Below, piece after piece: positions 1-12,900 of a stretch of DNA of 64,000 bases. A program made the position numbers and the translations under genes. Each line of letters opens with the position of its first letter. Within the stretch, counting starts at the first letter, position 1. The notes beneath the pieces are model-generated. The model was given only the letters and a program-made list of their open reading frames with translations, was not told the DNA's origin and made no database searches. The stretch comes from Macrostomum hystrix (lineage: Eukaryota; Platyhelminthes; Macrostomidae), in assembly GCA_950097015.1 (NCBI GenBank), contig CATNEN010000003.1, positions 9,033,501-9,097,500 of the forward strand, read 5' to 3'.

Positions 1-245
1 CTGCGTACGGCTGTTCAGTCCATGGACTGGAGGGACGCCACAACCACCCTTAATTACTCTGGCAGCTAATGCTGGTACTCATTTAACAGCTGGATGAACT
101 GAAGCAATGCAGAGTTAAGCATCTTGCTAATGCACACAAATTCCGAATGGACACATTCTTGCTAATGGAGTCGGGATTCGGGAATCGAACCCCCGACCTT
201 CAAGTCGCGAGTCCAAACACTAACCACTAGGCTACAAGCCCCGCT
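1..245 (-). repeat. tRNA-derived SINE with conserved-core-like body
   Basis: Read on the minus strand, the head (245-165) has an A box in GTAGCCTAGTGGTTAGTG and a B box in GGGTTCGATTCCCG, then a body with TTAGCAAGATGCTTAACTC, resembling the central core of V-SINE type elements. It runs off the left edge. The head does not fold into a full tRNA acceptor stem. Confidence 0.65.
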
Positions 246-478
246 TATAAGCGGATTGCTCAGAAAGCAGTTTAAGGTTTGGAGAGAGAATGACAGTTAA
301 TACTACGACTGCTACTAGTACTATACCTACTAATAGTACTATGAATATAAGTCTACTGCTAGTAGTACTAATACGCTCGTACTGTCAGGATACTAAAAAG
401 TCCGGCTAGAAATACTGGTAAAACATTTTAGAGCTGGGTAAGAACTGAAGCACTATTTAATCAAGCTAAAGAATATTT

Positions 479-546
479 TTGGTGCGATTCGAACTCCCGA
501 CCTCTCGATTAGAAGTCCGAAGCTCTAACCAATTGGCTAAAGGTTT
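479..546 (-). repeat. tRNA-like SINE head or tRNA pseudogene
   Basis: Minus strand contains TAGCCAATTGGTTAGAGC (A box) and GGGAGTTCGAATC (B box) with an anticodon-loop-like CTTCTAA. The acceptor and T stems do not pair well, so a functional tRNA is unlikely. Confidence 0.5.
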
Positions 547-639
547 CTTTTAAGTTCATTAACACAAGAAAATTGTTAACTAGCCGTTGATATGACTATA
601 CTAATACTAATAATAATAATATTAATAAAACACACTCAC

Positions 640-949
640 CTGATGACCATTGTGAATGAGTGACTGAGTGCCACCGCCCTCCTCAGGCCTGAGGTCAACA
701 GTGAAGGTCAGGTCCATAGAGGCCAGGGTATCTGGTTCAGTTTCGGCATAGACTAACAGTTGTCGGAGGCTCTCGTAGGTGGTTGGACAATAGAAGGCCA
801 TGTCGTGAAAGTGCATCCGCCGGCCAAGCAGGTACTTGAGCACGTGACGGCACAGCTGCAGCGGGCAGAGGTCGTTCTGCAGCAGGCAGAGGCCCATGAC
901 ACGGCCGACATTGCGGTAGGCGCAGTTTACAACTGACGATTTGCGGACT
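640..949 (-). CDS. UBR5: UBR5 exon: first part of HECT N-lobe
   Basis: Encodes [50 protein letters not shown] and [15 protein letters not shown], the N-lobe of a UBR5 HECT domain. Strong donor GTGAGT at 639, so another exon follows to the left. No HECT sequence was recognised in 1-639; the C-lobe and catalytic Cys are outside the window. Confidence 0.93.
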
Positions 950-3900
950 CTGACAGATAGGGAGGTTGAGGAGACGACAGATGACAATATTGTTGAGGCT
1001 TAATTATGGGATAATTCTCCTCATCTACTCTCCAGCCTTGTGCCGGGGCGAAAGTGGATTACACTTGAGCACGATTTGGTATGTAGCTTGAGATTGAATT
1101 AGTTGTAAAAAACAAGCTCGGCATAATTACATACTTTATTCGTCACGCTAAGGTAGGAATTTTCTGGGTCTAGTTAACCAGCGGAGGTTGTAGCCTAGTG
1201 GAGGTTTGGGTAAGAGCATCGCAATCACGACTTGAAGGTCAGGGGTTCGATTCCTGATTCCACTGGAACAACTTGTGTCTTTTAGCATGACATGAAATAT
1301 TGAATGAATGAATGAATAAATGAATGGATGAATGAAAGAATGAATGAAACATTGAATGTATGAATGAATGAATGAATAATCAAACCTTGGCGAATAGTAT
1401 CCTCGCTTGCCGGGCTGCCAGAACAGCGGGCACAGTTCCTCCTCTTCTTCTTTGCTCATCGAGGAAGACTGCCCGGCAACCATCGCTTCGATCAGTGACG
1501 ACACTCCGCTAGAACCCGTAGCTGTTGAATTGGCCGTGGCAGCCCCAGACACTGGAGCCTGGTGCACCTCCTGTTCGTCGATGATCTCTTTAGCTTCGTC
1601 CACTCGCTGACGAAGGCCCTCTTCGTTGGCCAGCAACAACAGCAGGTGGGAGCTTGGCAAATCTAGCAGCATACCGGTGATCTTACCTGCGTGATCTGGC
1701 TGCATCTGGGCCACCTGGGAATACGGATTTGTTAAATGGATTAGTACCGTAATCGCACTAGTGATGCGAGATTAGGACACAATACTTAACAATGAGCAGT
1801 GGGCTGGAAATTGAGAAATAGACTAGAAATCTAACACCCTATTAGATGAGAATAGACTAGAAATCACACTCCCTATTAGATGACAAATAGACTAGAAATC
1901 ACACTCCCTATTAGATGACAAATAGACTAGAAATCACACTCCCTATCAGATAATAAATAGACTAGAAATCACACCCACTATTAGATGAGAAATAGACTAG
2001 AAATCACACCCACTATTAGATGAGAAATAGACTAGAAATCACACTCCCTATTAGATAAGAAATAGACTAGAAATCACACTCCCTATTAGATGAGAAATAG
2101 ACTAGAAATCACACTCCCTATTAGATAAGAAATAGACTAGAAATCACACTCCCTATTAGATAAGAAATAGACTAGAAATCACACTCCCTATTAGATGAGA
2201 AATAGACTAGAAATCACACTCCCTATTAGATAAGAAATAGACTAGAAATCACACTCCCTATAAGATGAGAAATAGACTAGAAATCACACTCCCTATTAGA
2301 TGAGAAATAGACTAGAAATCACACTCCCTATTAGATGAGATATAGACTAGAAATCACACCCACTATTAGATGAGAAATAGACTAGAAATCACACTCCCTA
2401 TTAGATAAGAAATAGACTAGAAATCACACTCCCTATAAGATGAGAAATAGACTAGAAATCACACTCCCTATTAGATGAGATATAGACTAGAAATCACACC
2501 CACTATTAGATGAGAATAGACTAGAAATCACACTCCCTATTAGATAAGAAATAGACTAGAAATCACACTCCCTATAAGATGAGAAATAGACTAGAAATCA
2601 CACTCCCTATTAGATGAGATATAGACTAGAAATCACACCCACTATTAGATGAGATATAGACTAGAAATCACACCCAATATTAGATGAGATATAGACTAGA
2701 AATCACACCCACTATTAGATGAGATATAGACTAGAAATCTCCCACAATTATATGAGCAAGAAATGCTATCACATCCCATTTTAGGCGAGAAATTAGCTAG
2801 AAATCCCACATGCTGCAAAAAGAGAAGTAAACTACAAATGTGACACCTATTGAACAAGAGTTTAACCTGAAACCCGACTAAACGCAAAATGAAGTCACAC
2901 AATTATACCCTGGAAAAGGTACTTTTTAAAAATACACTTTTGTCGCCGAAAGTGTCAAATTTAAAGGAATCAATAAATAATCAATACAGATCCTGCTTTT
3001 TTCTGCCCACTAAAAGCAATCCAAACAAACCTTAGGAAACAGGCGATCGCCAATCTGTCGCTTGCGGCCGGCGCTGCTTGCCGGTGTGTAGGGCGCCGCA
3101 GAATAGGACAGGGTGCGACCGTAACGACGCATTCGTTGGCTAACCGCTGTGCGGCTATTATAAGAGGTTCGATTGCTGTAGACGGCCTCCAGACTAGGTA
3201 GGCGCTCCTCGCTAGAGACAGCTTCAACGAATGCGGTGTAGAAACTTCTGGCCACGCCGGAGCCTTCACCGGCTTCGTCCTTGAATGTGACCTTGACTCG
3301 GTGGCAAGCCAGGGCAGGATTTGAGCCGCCTTGTCGGCGATAGAATTCCTGGTTGAGCTGTTTGAAAGTCTGTGGCAATAGACTCTGGCGATCGCGCTCA
3401 ACCTGCGGATGCGTTTGAGTTGGGATAAATTGGGATTTACCAATCAGTTGGGATAATTTATCAACAATTGAATTCAATCGAAAGTACAGAATTTTAAATA
3501 ATAAAGATTCGTTAAGGTTAATTTATTTTTAGAGGGGTTCAATGGAATTTTAGAGGGGGTCAATGGATTTTTAGAGAGGGGTCAATGGATTTTTAGAGAG
3601 GGGTCAATGGGTTTTTAGAGAGGGGTCAATGGATATTTAGAGGGGGTCCATGGATTTTTAGAGAGGGGGTCAATGGATTTTTAGAGAGGGGTCAATGGAT
3701 TTTTAGAGAGGGGGTCAATGGATTTTTGGAGAGGGGGTCAATGGATTTTTAGAGAGGGGGGTCAATGGATTTTTAGAGAGTGGGGGTCAATGGATTTTTT
3801 AGAGAGGGGGGTCAATGGATTTTTAGAGAGGGGGTCAATGGATTTTTAGAGAGGAGGTCAATGGATTTTTAGAGGGGGTCAATGGATTTTTAAGAGGGGT

Positions 3901-6900
3901 GTCAATGGATCTTTACAGATGGAGTCAAAGGACTTTTAGAGGGGTCAATGGATTTTTAACAGGGGGTCAGTTAGGGGGTCAGTAAGAAATATTAGCATTG
4001 AAAAATCAATGAAAATATATTCAGATAGGTGGTCAATGCTAGCATTGATAGACAGTGAATCAATATTGAGATATTCAGATAAGGCTAATGTGAAGATAAT
4101 GAGTTGTTCACAAACAGCATAGCTAAACAAGAGACTAGTTGTGAGTCATCGACAGAAAAAGGTAGTTGAAAAAATCTTTTTCAAAGAAGCAAAAAAACTA
4201 GATAATTATGCGGCTAAAAACATTCTCAAAAACACTGTTCCCTAGAAGTCTGAGCAGGTACCGCTAAAATCTGACAATTCCTTTATTTAGAAGAAAGCTA
4301 AGGCAAAGGTAAAAATTCTCTGTGAGAATTTCTTGAGAATAGAGAGAACATTTTGAAAGTCGGCAGAACAGAGAAGGCGGTGACCACCGCCCACGCAATA
4401 ATTAAAATGCAATATGGACCGACGAAGGAACATACGCACACAAGTCTAGAGATAAATGAAGTGGAAAATTTGTTTGAGAGAGAATGCAACGTAGGAATGA
4501 AGGGATGGTGGGGTTACGCAATACGTCGCTGGTGCCGTATTTGTCGGATGACTGACCAGTCCAATTTAATTTTTTCTCTCGCTCTTTGTTCTTTCCCAAA
4601 TTCGCGATATTTTATTGTAGAATATTTCAACGACGGATTTAGTAGATCGAACATGAAGCGTTTGCTTTTAATGTTGCCAGATCAATTGCATGTACTACCA
4701 TTGTAATATAGCACACATGCTAAAGAGGGAATCTTGAATAGAACAGTGGGTCGGATTGACATACGGGATAAAACTATGTAGAGATTAGACAGGAGGGAGA
4801 TGAGACAGGGGGATATGAGACAGGGGAGATGAGACAGGGGAGATGAGACAGGGGAGATGAGACAGGGGGAGATGAGACAAGGGGGGGTAAGACGGAGGAG
4901 AGATGAGACAGGGAAGAGATGAGACGAGGAGATGAGAACGGGGAGAGATAAGACAAGCGAGGGATGTCCCCTCCACTGAGTCTATTCGCCCCTCTGCTCT
5001 CACATTAAAAACGAACCTGGCTGGTTCGCTATTTCAATAGGACATATTGTCTAATATAATTAAAAAACGATGATGCAATAGCGTTGAAGAGAAGGCATTA
5101 GCCAGATTCCTGATAACATCTGTGTTACGGGTAGAGAGCAAATCTGTATTCGTGTATATATTTATCCTTGTTAGTTATTACGTAATATGGAGAATACGCT
5201 GGCTTTTAGTAACTGATGAGCTTTGGAATGCAAATATTGAATGAGAATAAAATTCAAGGTACCTCCGTCACACATAGCTCGTCCATTACCTAGATGAAAC
5301 ACGAATCTAGCTGACATGTCTGATAATCCCAGAAAAAAACATAGAGCTTTATTAACTTCTTCCATCTTTGAGCTTATGACTCATTTGTTTATAATAATTC
5401 CGCTATTTGTGTGTGCAGCTTTTAATGCAGTTTTTTTCGACAAAAAACTAGTAGAAATTCATGTTTTACTGTTGCCTTGTCTGTTAAATTATTTGAGGCG
5501 ATAAAGCATACAACTTAAAGTCGGAAACAGAGATGATATTTAACACTGCCTGCATTGTCTTATGCCATGCATCTTTTTAAAAAACCCCATCCCGGATATG
5601 TCAATGCTGTGTTTTTTGGCAAATTTCCCGTAGCATTTGTGAAAGCTTTTAAAACGCGCGCATACACAATAGAAGATGCAACTGTAGCAACACAAAAAGC
5701 TTAGCTCTGCCTATGTATCTGTTTAGTTACTGAAAACTTGAGAGACAACAGAAAAAATGAGGATCTGGTAAGATGACAGTTGCAGTGAAGGCTGCTTTCA
5801 CTGGAGCTGCACCAACTGGCGCCAAGAAATTGTGCTGAAAGACAATTAAAAGAGAGAAATTATTGAAAAAAACAGATGGGAGACATCTACTAGAGGCAAT
5901 GAATGCTTAATTAGAAATTCTGCCACGGCTCACCATGGTCTGTTTTGGAGATTGGATTGGCGACAATCAACGCTGTGCCTAATATGAAAGAGAAAAATCA
6001 CTCCTAATAGAAAAAGAGAGAAGCAGAAAAATAATTTACAAAATTCTTAACCTTCCCTTGTGTCTAAAGCAGATACTTGTGCTCGCAAAATATTCTAGCT
6101 TCTAGTCGCAGGTAGGTAAAAAAGCTATTTTCATCAGAAAACAGTTCTTTAGTTGCAAAAGCGGAAGATTTTTTGAAAATCAAATGCCTATACGGATCTA
6201 ATAACTTGGTTTATTGGCCCATGCCGATATGTATTGAAAAACTCCAACTATCCGCCTTTTGCGTATTCGTGCTCATGGATCAGCAGAATGGACAGAATTG
6301 CCACGTAGAACTCAAACAAACATACATAGGACAGAGAGAAATACTGGTATAACTTAGGAATTCAGGGAATCGCAGGTGTTAAGAAAACTTGAGCAGTCTC
6401 TGGTTACTGTGCTCAATACCGTAGTAGGGCAGATTAGATAGGAGCAGAGAATATTGCTGAACATAAATAAACACGCTGACGCTTGTTAAGCGACAGATCT
6501 AGAATAGAATAGTTGAGAGAACGGCACCAAGACTCAGCTAGGCGTGAATTATGGATAGACTTCCGTCTTTCTCTCCTTTAGCCTCAATCTCGCGCGCGCG
6601 CTTCTTCCCAAAAATCTCTTTCTCCAAAAAGAGCTTTACTGTGGTTTCCGCCAATATTGTGAATATTAGTGTGTGTGAGGAGCAAAACAGGAGTCTAAGA
6701 TTGACATAGCCTAACTTAGTTACGTTATAATCTTGCAGTTTGTTCGATTATCATCGTAAAATAGCTTTACTCCAGCTTTGCGTTTACAGAACTTAAGTAT
6801 GCTTCTGTGTATAATAATATGCTAAGTGACATTAGTAAGAAAGTAAAATAACGAGCCAATTCAGTCGACAATGTCCATCATTGTACGATGCATTTGAATA

Positions 6901-9900
6901 ACTAGTTACTATCAAGCCAAGCAGTCAAGATAACGCAAGACCATGAACTAGCTTTAGAGGACTAGGGTACTGACTGTAGAAAACAGAATCGAGGACGACA
7001 GCCACAGCAGCCAATAGCGTTAAAGAAGAACCGGCGTCCAACCTCTCTACTCCTCCACGCTTCCATCCAATCTCCCAGCTGCCACACTAAAATCCAAAGC
7101 TTGCAGGCAATGCAGTATAAGAGAAAATAAGAAGAGGCGAGACAAGATGGTCCTCAGAAATATTTCACGCGCAAACTTTCGCTTTCTTTTATTGTCCCCT
7201 AGGAACTTAGGCACGATATTGCCGACTGCTTGAAAGCCAATCTTCAGCTTGATAACCTTCCCATATTTGGCCACGCCAAGAATAGGAAATCAGGCGAAAT
7301 AAGGGCTTTAAAACGTAGGCGACGTCTACTTAGAATTCTGCTCCAAGAACCAGACGGCAGAATCGTTTCTTTAATCAGGCAGGCGAGCCGGGCAGCTATC
7401 GAGACTTCCAACCCGAAAAGAGGAACTGAGAAGAGAAAGAGGAAAGATAAAGATCGCTATTCATTTTATTCTAAGAAACCAAAGTGGTTCGCGCAAACCA
7501 ACCATCGAGCTTCAGGCAATATTGCCTTTTGGACCGATATCAAAGGCGCGATATCTATCAAAGCCGCAGACACCGCCCAAACTCCAACCGAAGGATCTAT
7601 AATGGCGTGATTGGCAAGGCGAGAACAGGAACGAGAAATCGACTCGAATAACAATTGGCTTCAGACTTGAATCAATCGCCTCCTTCGCCGACTGGCAAAT
7701 AATTTAGCCCACGATTTTTTTAGCTTTCCGTCGAAGAAAGTTAGATGAACTGCCAAGCTTCTACATCGTCAGCTGCGGCTGCGGCGGCCGCTGCGGCACT
7801 CGGTACAGAGTCTAATTCTGCATCCGGATCGACAATAACAACACCAATGTCTGGCTCTAGACGGCAGCGTCAATTGCAACAAAATCGACAGCGTCAGCCG
7901 CAGGCTTGGGGCTGGCGTCAGCGTTTTACCTCGCCGGATCATTTTGTATTCAACGCATTCATTGTGCTAGTACTCGCCAGCGGACTAATTGTTGTTGAAA
8001 GCTTCCAGTTTTTCTTCTGCTATCTAGCTAATTTGGATTGCTTAGATCTGTATAGCAGTCCGCCAGCGGCTTTACTCTACGGCTCAGGTCTAATCATAGG
8101 CGTCTACCTGCTATTGCCGGGTGTACTATGCCTAGTGGCTGCCAGAAGAGCACCTGGTGTAATTGAGACAGCAATGTGGACCTGTATCATCGGCATAGTG
8201 CTGATAGTCATACTGCTGGCGGCCACAGTATTCGAAGTGTCACAATACGCCAGATTGGTGACAAGAAGTACAACTAATCGCGGTAAGCACAGTGTCAATC
8301 TATTGATGTGCCTGGCTTGCATCACCCTAGCCGGCGTCCAACTGGCCTTTCTATCCATGGAAACGTGCGTCTGTCGGGCGAGTCTGCGTTGCCAACGCAA
8401 GGGCTACCAGATGGCTAGCAGCGATGTACCAGCCGAGGACAGATTTAACTATGACGAGGATGGACCAACGTCGCTTTGAAGTAACGCATAGTGACAGTTT
8501 TGCTTCTTTAAAATCAACTTCATTCGTAAATTAATTATGTCGTGATTATAGTTCATAACGCTTTCATTCGCAAACTTTGATGAATTATTAACGAACAAAA
8601 GAACAAAGTATTGTGAAGTTGTCATCCTTGTAGAAATTTAGCGACTAAAAAGCGATTTCAGATTTTTTCGATAGATTAAGTTATTCATGGCCCACCTCAT
8701 TCGCTTGCTTAGGCTTTATTTAGCTAGGAAAAATTGTGTCCTCTACCTGTATTTATCATGCTTTGTTGCGATGCTAAGATACACGACACGACCAAATGTG
8801 CGAGTGATTCAAGTAAGTGAGAGGCGGAAAAGTTTAAGAGCCAATTAACATCCTTTGGGACTGTTAATTCTTCGCTTGAAGGAACTTTACACGCTCGTCA
8901 AAAAGTCTCTCTCTTAGATTTATTTCCCTGAACTGTCCTCACCCCCCCCTGCCTAATAAATTTTATCCACACCTCCTTCGTCAATCCGAGCTGCCAATTC
9001 TTTCGCACCGCTCGCTTTTAAACTATATATACACAGACTTCCCTTTCCTTCCTCCTTATAGCACTAAACTAGGCAGAAAATGAGGCAGAACAAAATGGGA
9101 TACCGGCGGGAGCTGCGACAGAATAGGGAAACAGGAGACAGGATGGAAGTAAAAGAGGAGGGCAAGCCACTTCGCTTAAGGCTCTCAAATCCCTGCAAGC
9201 AACTTCTCAGTCAACTAACTCTCTCCTTATCCCCTCTCAGCCCCACCCTACTCAAGCTGAAGATAGCAGAGTTTAGTTTCCGCTTGCACACACACAGACG
9301 CGCCTAGATAGACTATAGTAGAGGCTGAAAAGCGAAATCAATACCCCGGCTCCACTGCGACCAATCTCCGAGTATCAATCACAGAGCTAAAGCGGGCCCA
9401 TGCAGCGAGTGTATCCAACGGGTTTGCTGTCCAGTTTTTCGTGTCTGTTATGCATAGTCTGCACACGCTTAAAGACATACACACACATTAAAAGCACATA
9501 TAAAATGAAAGGTTAAATGTGCATGCTTTTCCTATTAACTACTTACGCTGGCTAATATACAAAAATTGCACTAACATTTCCTTTGTAGTCAGCCACGAGC
9601 TTGTCAACTGATTATTGATCTAAGTGAATGAGATCAGAGAGCATTGTTTCTCTCTCTATTAGAATCACAATACTATAGCTATAAAGTATTTCTGTACAGC
9701 GTTTTGTGACAAGCACAGCTAAATTATTAAAATAAACGGAACGTTGTTCATTAATCCTTCCATTCATGACCTGCTTTTTTGTATAAGTCAATACGTGAGT
9801 CACTTTAGTCAGTTTGAAATCATTAGGGAATAGAACTTGGGCCATCAAAAGCTAGTTGCCACGGCTGCTAACTAGATATATATTCGATATAATAGAGTTA

Positions 9901-12900
9901 ATGATTTTCTTATATTGGCAGCAATCGTGAGCATGTGCATCTCGCCAGGACGGAGTATTATTTTTGACACTAACGAGACCTGATAGCCTCTAGGCAATGT
10001 CATGCGGTGAGATGAAGGGTCTAGTCAGGTCCCCCTCGTGTTTTAAAAGCAAGTGAATATTATTACGCAACAAACTGACAAGCACTGCACCCGAACCTAT
10101 TATATTACTGATGGGATAAGACAGGACAAGTCATATCGCATCCTTTAGGGGATAACAGTGTAATTAGTCCACACATTAATCTAAGGATCTTGTATTTTCA
10201 AGAATGATAAAGATAAAAGTAGGACAAGTTCAATTAGTGTCAACTGTGGCACTGTTTCTCTCTAGCTCTCGTTCTGTCTCTCTTATTTCATTATTAATTT
10301 CTTTTTTTACGCAGAAGAATCAATGAACATGGATAGGTATATAGAATCTTAACACTTATACCTACTCTAACCAAAGAGATAGGTGAGAATAGATGCTGTC
10401 TAAATGAATAATATATAAGCATGCACAGACAAGCCACATATGCATGTAGACAAGCATTTAGGTAGTTTTCCCACAATCTGAGGATAAAATCAATGCAAGA
10501 GATTGAGAAGGGCTCTCAAAACTATTCATTCTGGAAACAGATGTCACATTATTTTTGCTGCATTCATACATTGACACAAACCGTTTAATTACTAAACAAA
10601 TATCCCCCCCCTGTCACTTAAACAGGTTAGTTCTGCGTTGCTTAGCACTGTTATCATTCTCATATCTACGAAGGCGTGATCTAAAGAAAGTTATTGCTTT
10701 CATTGCTTCATAATATTGGCGAGGAAATGATAATGAACACTTGATTCAGAATCCATACTCAAATTAGATTTTAGTATCATGTGACTATTGACCTGAAGTC
10801 TGAATCTTAAATCACTAGGCTACAGCCTAGGCTAGACCAACAAATCATTTATGAAGTAGTAGGCAGACTGACAGTAAGATGGTCGAACATAATGTCAATC
10901 ACTAAGGCGTCAATCAAGATGCAAATGATTTACAATTGTTTAGTTAGCTTTCATTGTTAAAAATACACGCTTACTACTGTTTTATATATATGTAAATGTT
11001 GAACAAAGCTAACAAAAATTATTGCCTTAGACTGACAGATCAGTTTATTCAGATGGGACTTAAGAATGAGACGAGGCACAATTAAATACACGAGGGCCGC
11101 AGAGACACACTGGCAGTAGTAAAATTGACGAAAGAATAGAAAGTAAGACCTATTTAGTACGCTAAACTAACATAGACACAGACATACATTACCCAACTCC
11201 CATGGGAAGTTAGCAACTAAAAAATAGGAATTATAACAGGGGTCGGCAAACTCCGGCCCGCGGGCCAGATGCGGCCCTCGAAGCTCCCAAATCCGGCCCG
11301 TTGCCCCTTCTGACATCTACAGTGTCCTGTTTCATCTCTCTCGTGTCTAATCTCTCCCGTGTCTAATCTCTCCTGTGTCTCATATCTCCCGTGTCTAATC
11401 TCTCCTGTGTCTCATCGCTCTCGTGTCTTATCTCTCCCGTGTCTTATCTCTCCCGTGTCTTATCTCTCCCGTGTCTTATCTCTCCCGTGTCTTATCTCTC
11501 CCGTGTCTAATCTCTCCTGTTTCTCATCTCTCCCGTGTCTAATCTCTCCTGTTTCTCATCTCTCCCCTATCTTATATTTATACAGTCAATGCGGCCCGCT
11601 GTCATCTTTTAGGTTCTCTCTTTGGCCCGCCAGCAAATAAGTTTGCCTACCCCTGAATTATAAGAAGCCTTACACAGCTAGCTAGTAAAATATACTAAAA
11701 ATCTGAGAAAATGTGTTAAAAAATTTAATGAAAATCGATCGGTAATCGATTCGATGCATAAATGATTGATCGATTGAGGCCATTAATAAAAAAATCATGA
11801 TAAACACAATGTGAGCTTGTTTTGCTGTTGCGTAACTTAACGATTTTTTCTCTATCCTCAAGGCATGGCAATTTTCTTACTAAGCCAAGATAAAAAAATG
11901 ACAAACTGGGAAGATTTACAAATCTTCAACTTATATAGTTTCAGCTAGGCAATTCCTACATAAAATAATCCAAACCCTTCAACTATTTGTAGTAGGTCAA
12001 GTTCGAAAGCTTGTCAAAAAGTTTGACCCGAAAAAAAACGATAAGTAGTAAAGTTTTTTTAAAAAAAAATACACAAGCATCCTCAAGGGACATGGGAGAG
12101 GACCGGACAAGGTCAAGAACTCTGGACTGAAGTGACTTTTTCGGAAATAATAAAGGATCATGCTAGGCTGTGGCCAGCTCAAAATGTGGACAGAAAGAAA
12201 ACTATTTGCGTCCTAGAGCTGCAAGATAGTTAATTTTCTACAACATCGCTTCAGTTGACCAAATTGTAAGAGGCAAGAAACAATTATAATACTTTATGCA
12301 ACCCTACAACGACTAACAACTTATTAGTCTTCGGAATCTTCCTAGATCTAACTAGAAAAGTTGGGCTTTCCCTAGATCTAACTAGAAAAGTTGGGCTTTC
12401 CCTAGATCTTACTAGAAAAGTTGGGCTTTCCCTAGATCTAACTAGAAAACTTGGGATTTCCCTAGATCTAAGTAGAAATTTTGGGATTTCCCTAGATCTA
12501 ACTAGAAAAGTTGGGCTTTCCCTAGATCTAACTAGAAAAGTTGGGCTTTCCCTAGATCTAACTAGAAAAGTTGGGCTTTCCCTAGATCTAACTAGAAAAC
12601 TTGGGATTTCCCTAGATCTAAGTAGAAATTTTGGGATTTCCCTAGATCTAACTAGAAAAGTTGGGCTTTCCCTAGATCTAACTAGAAAAGTTGGGCTTTC
12701 CCTAGATCTAACTAGAAAAGTTGGGCTTTCCCTAGATCTTACTAGAAAAGTTGGGCTTTCCCTAGATCTAACTAGAAAAGTTGGGCTTTCCCTAGATCTA
12801 ACTAGAAAAGTTGGGCTTTCCCTAGATCTTACTAGAAAAGTTGGGCTTTCCCTAGATCTAACTAGAAAAGTTGGGCTTTCCCTAGATCTAACTAGAAAAG

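Noticed and set aside
479-546. Functional tRNA-Arg (TCT)
   Set aside because: A- and B-box-like parts are present but acceptor and T stems do not pair.
1815-2740. Possible CRISPR-like array from regular spacing
   Set aside because: Units are contiguous tandem copies with no unique spacers, and the context is a eukaryotic intron.
7047-7654. ORFs upstream of the nested four-TM gene (126 residues plus, 75 minus)
   Set aside because: Basic, unstructured translations on both strands with no family motif; likely untranslated or intronic.
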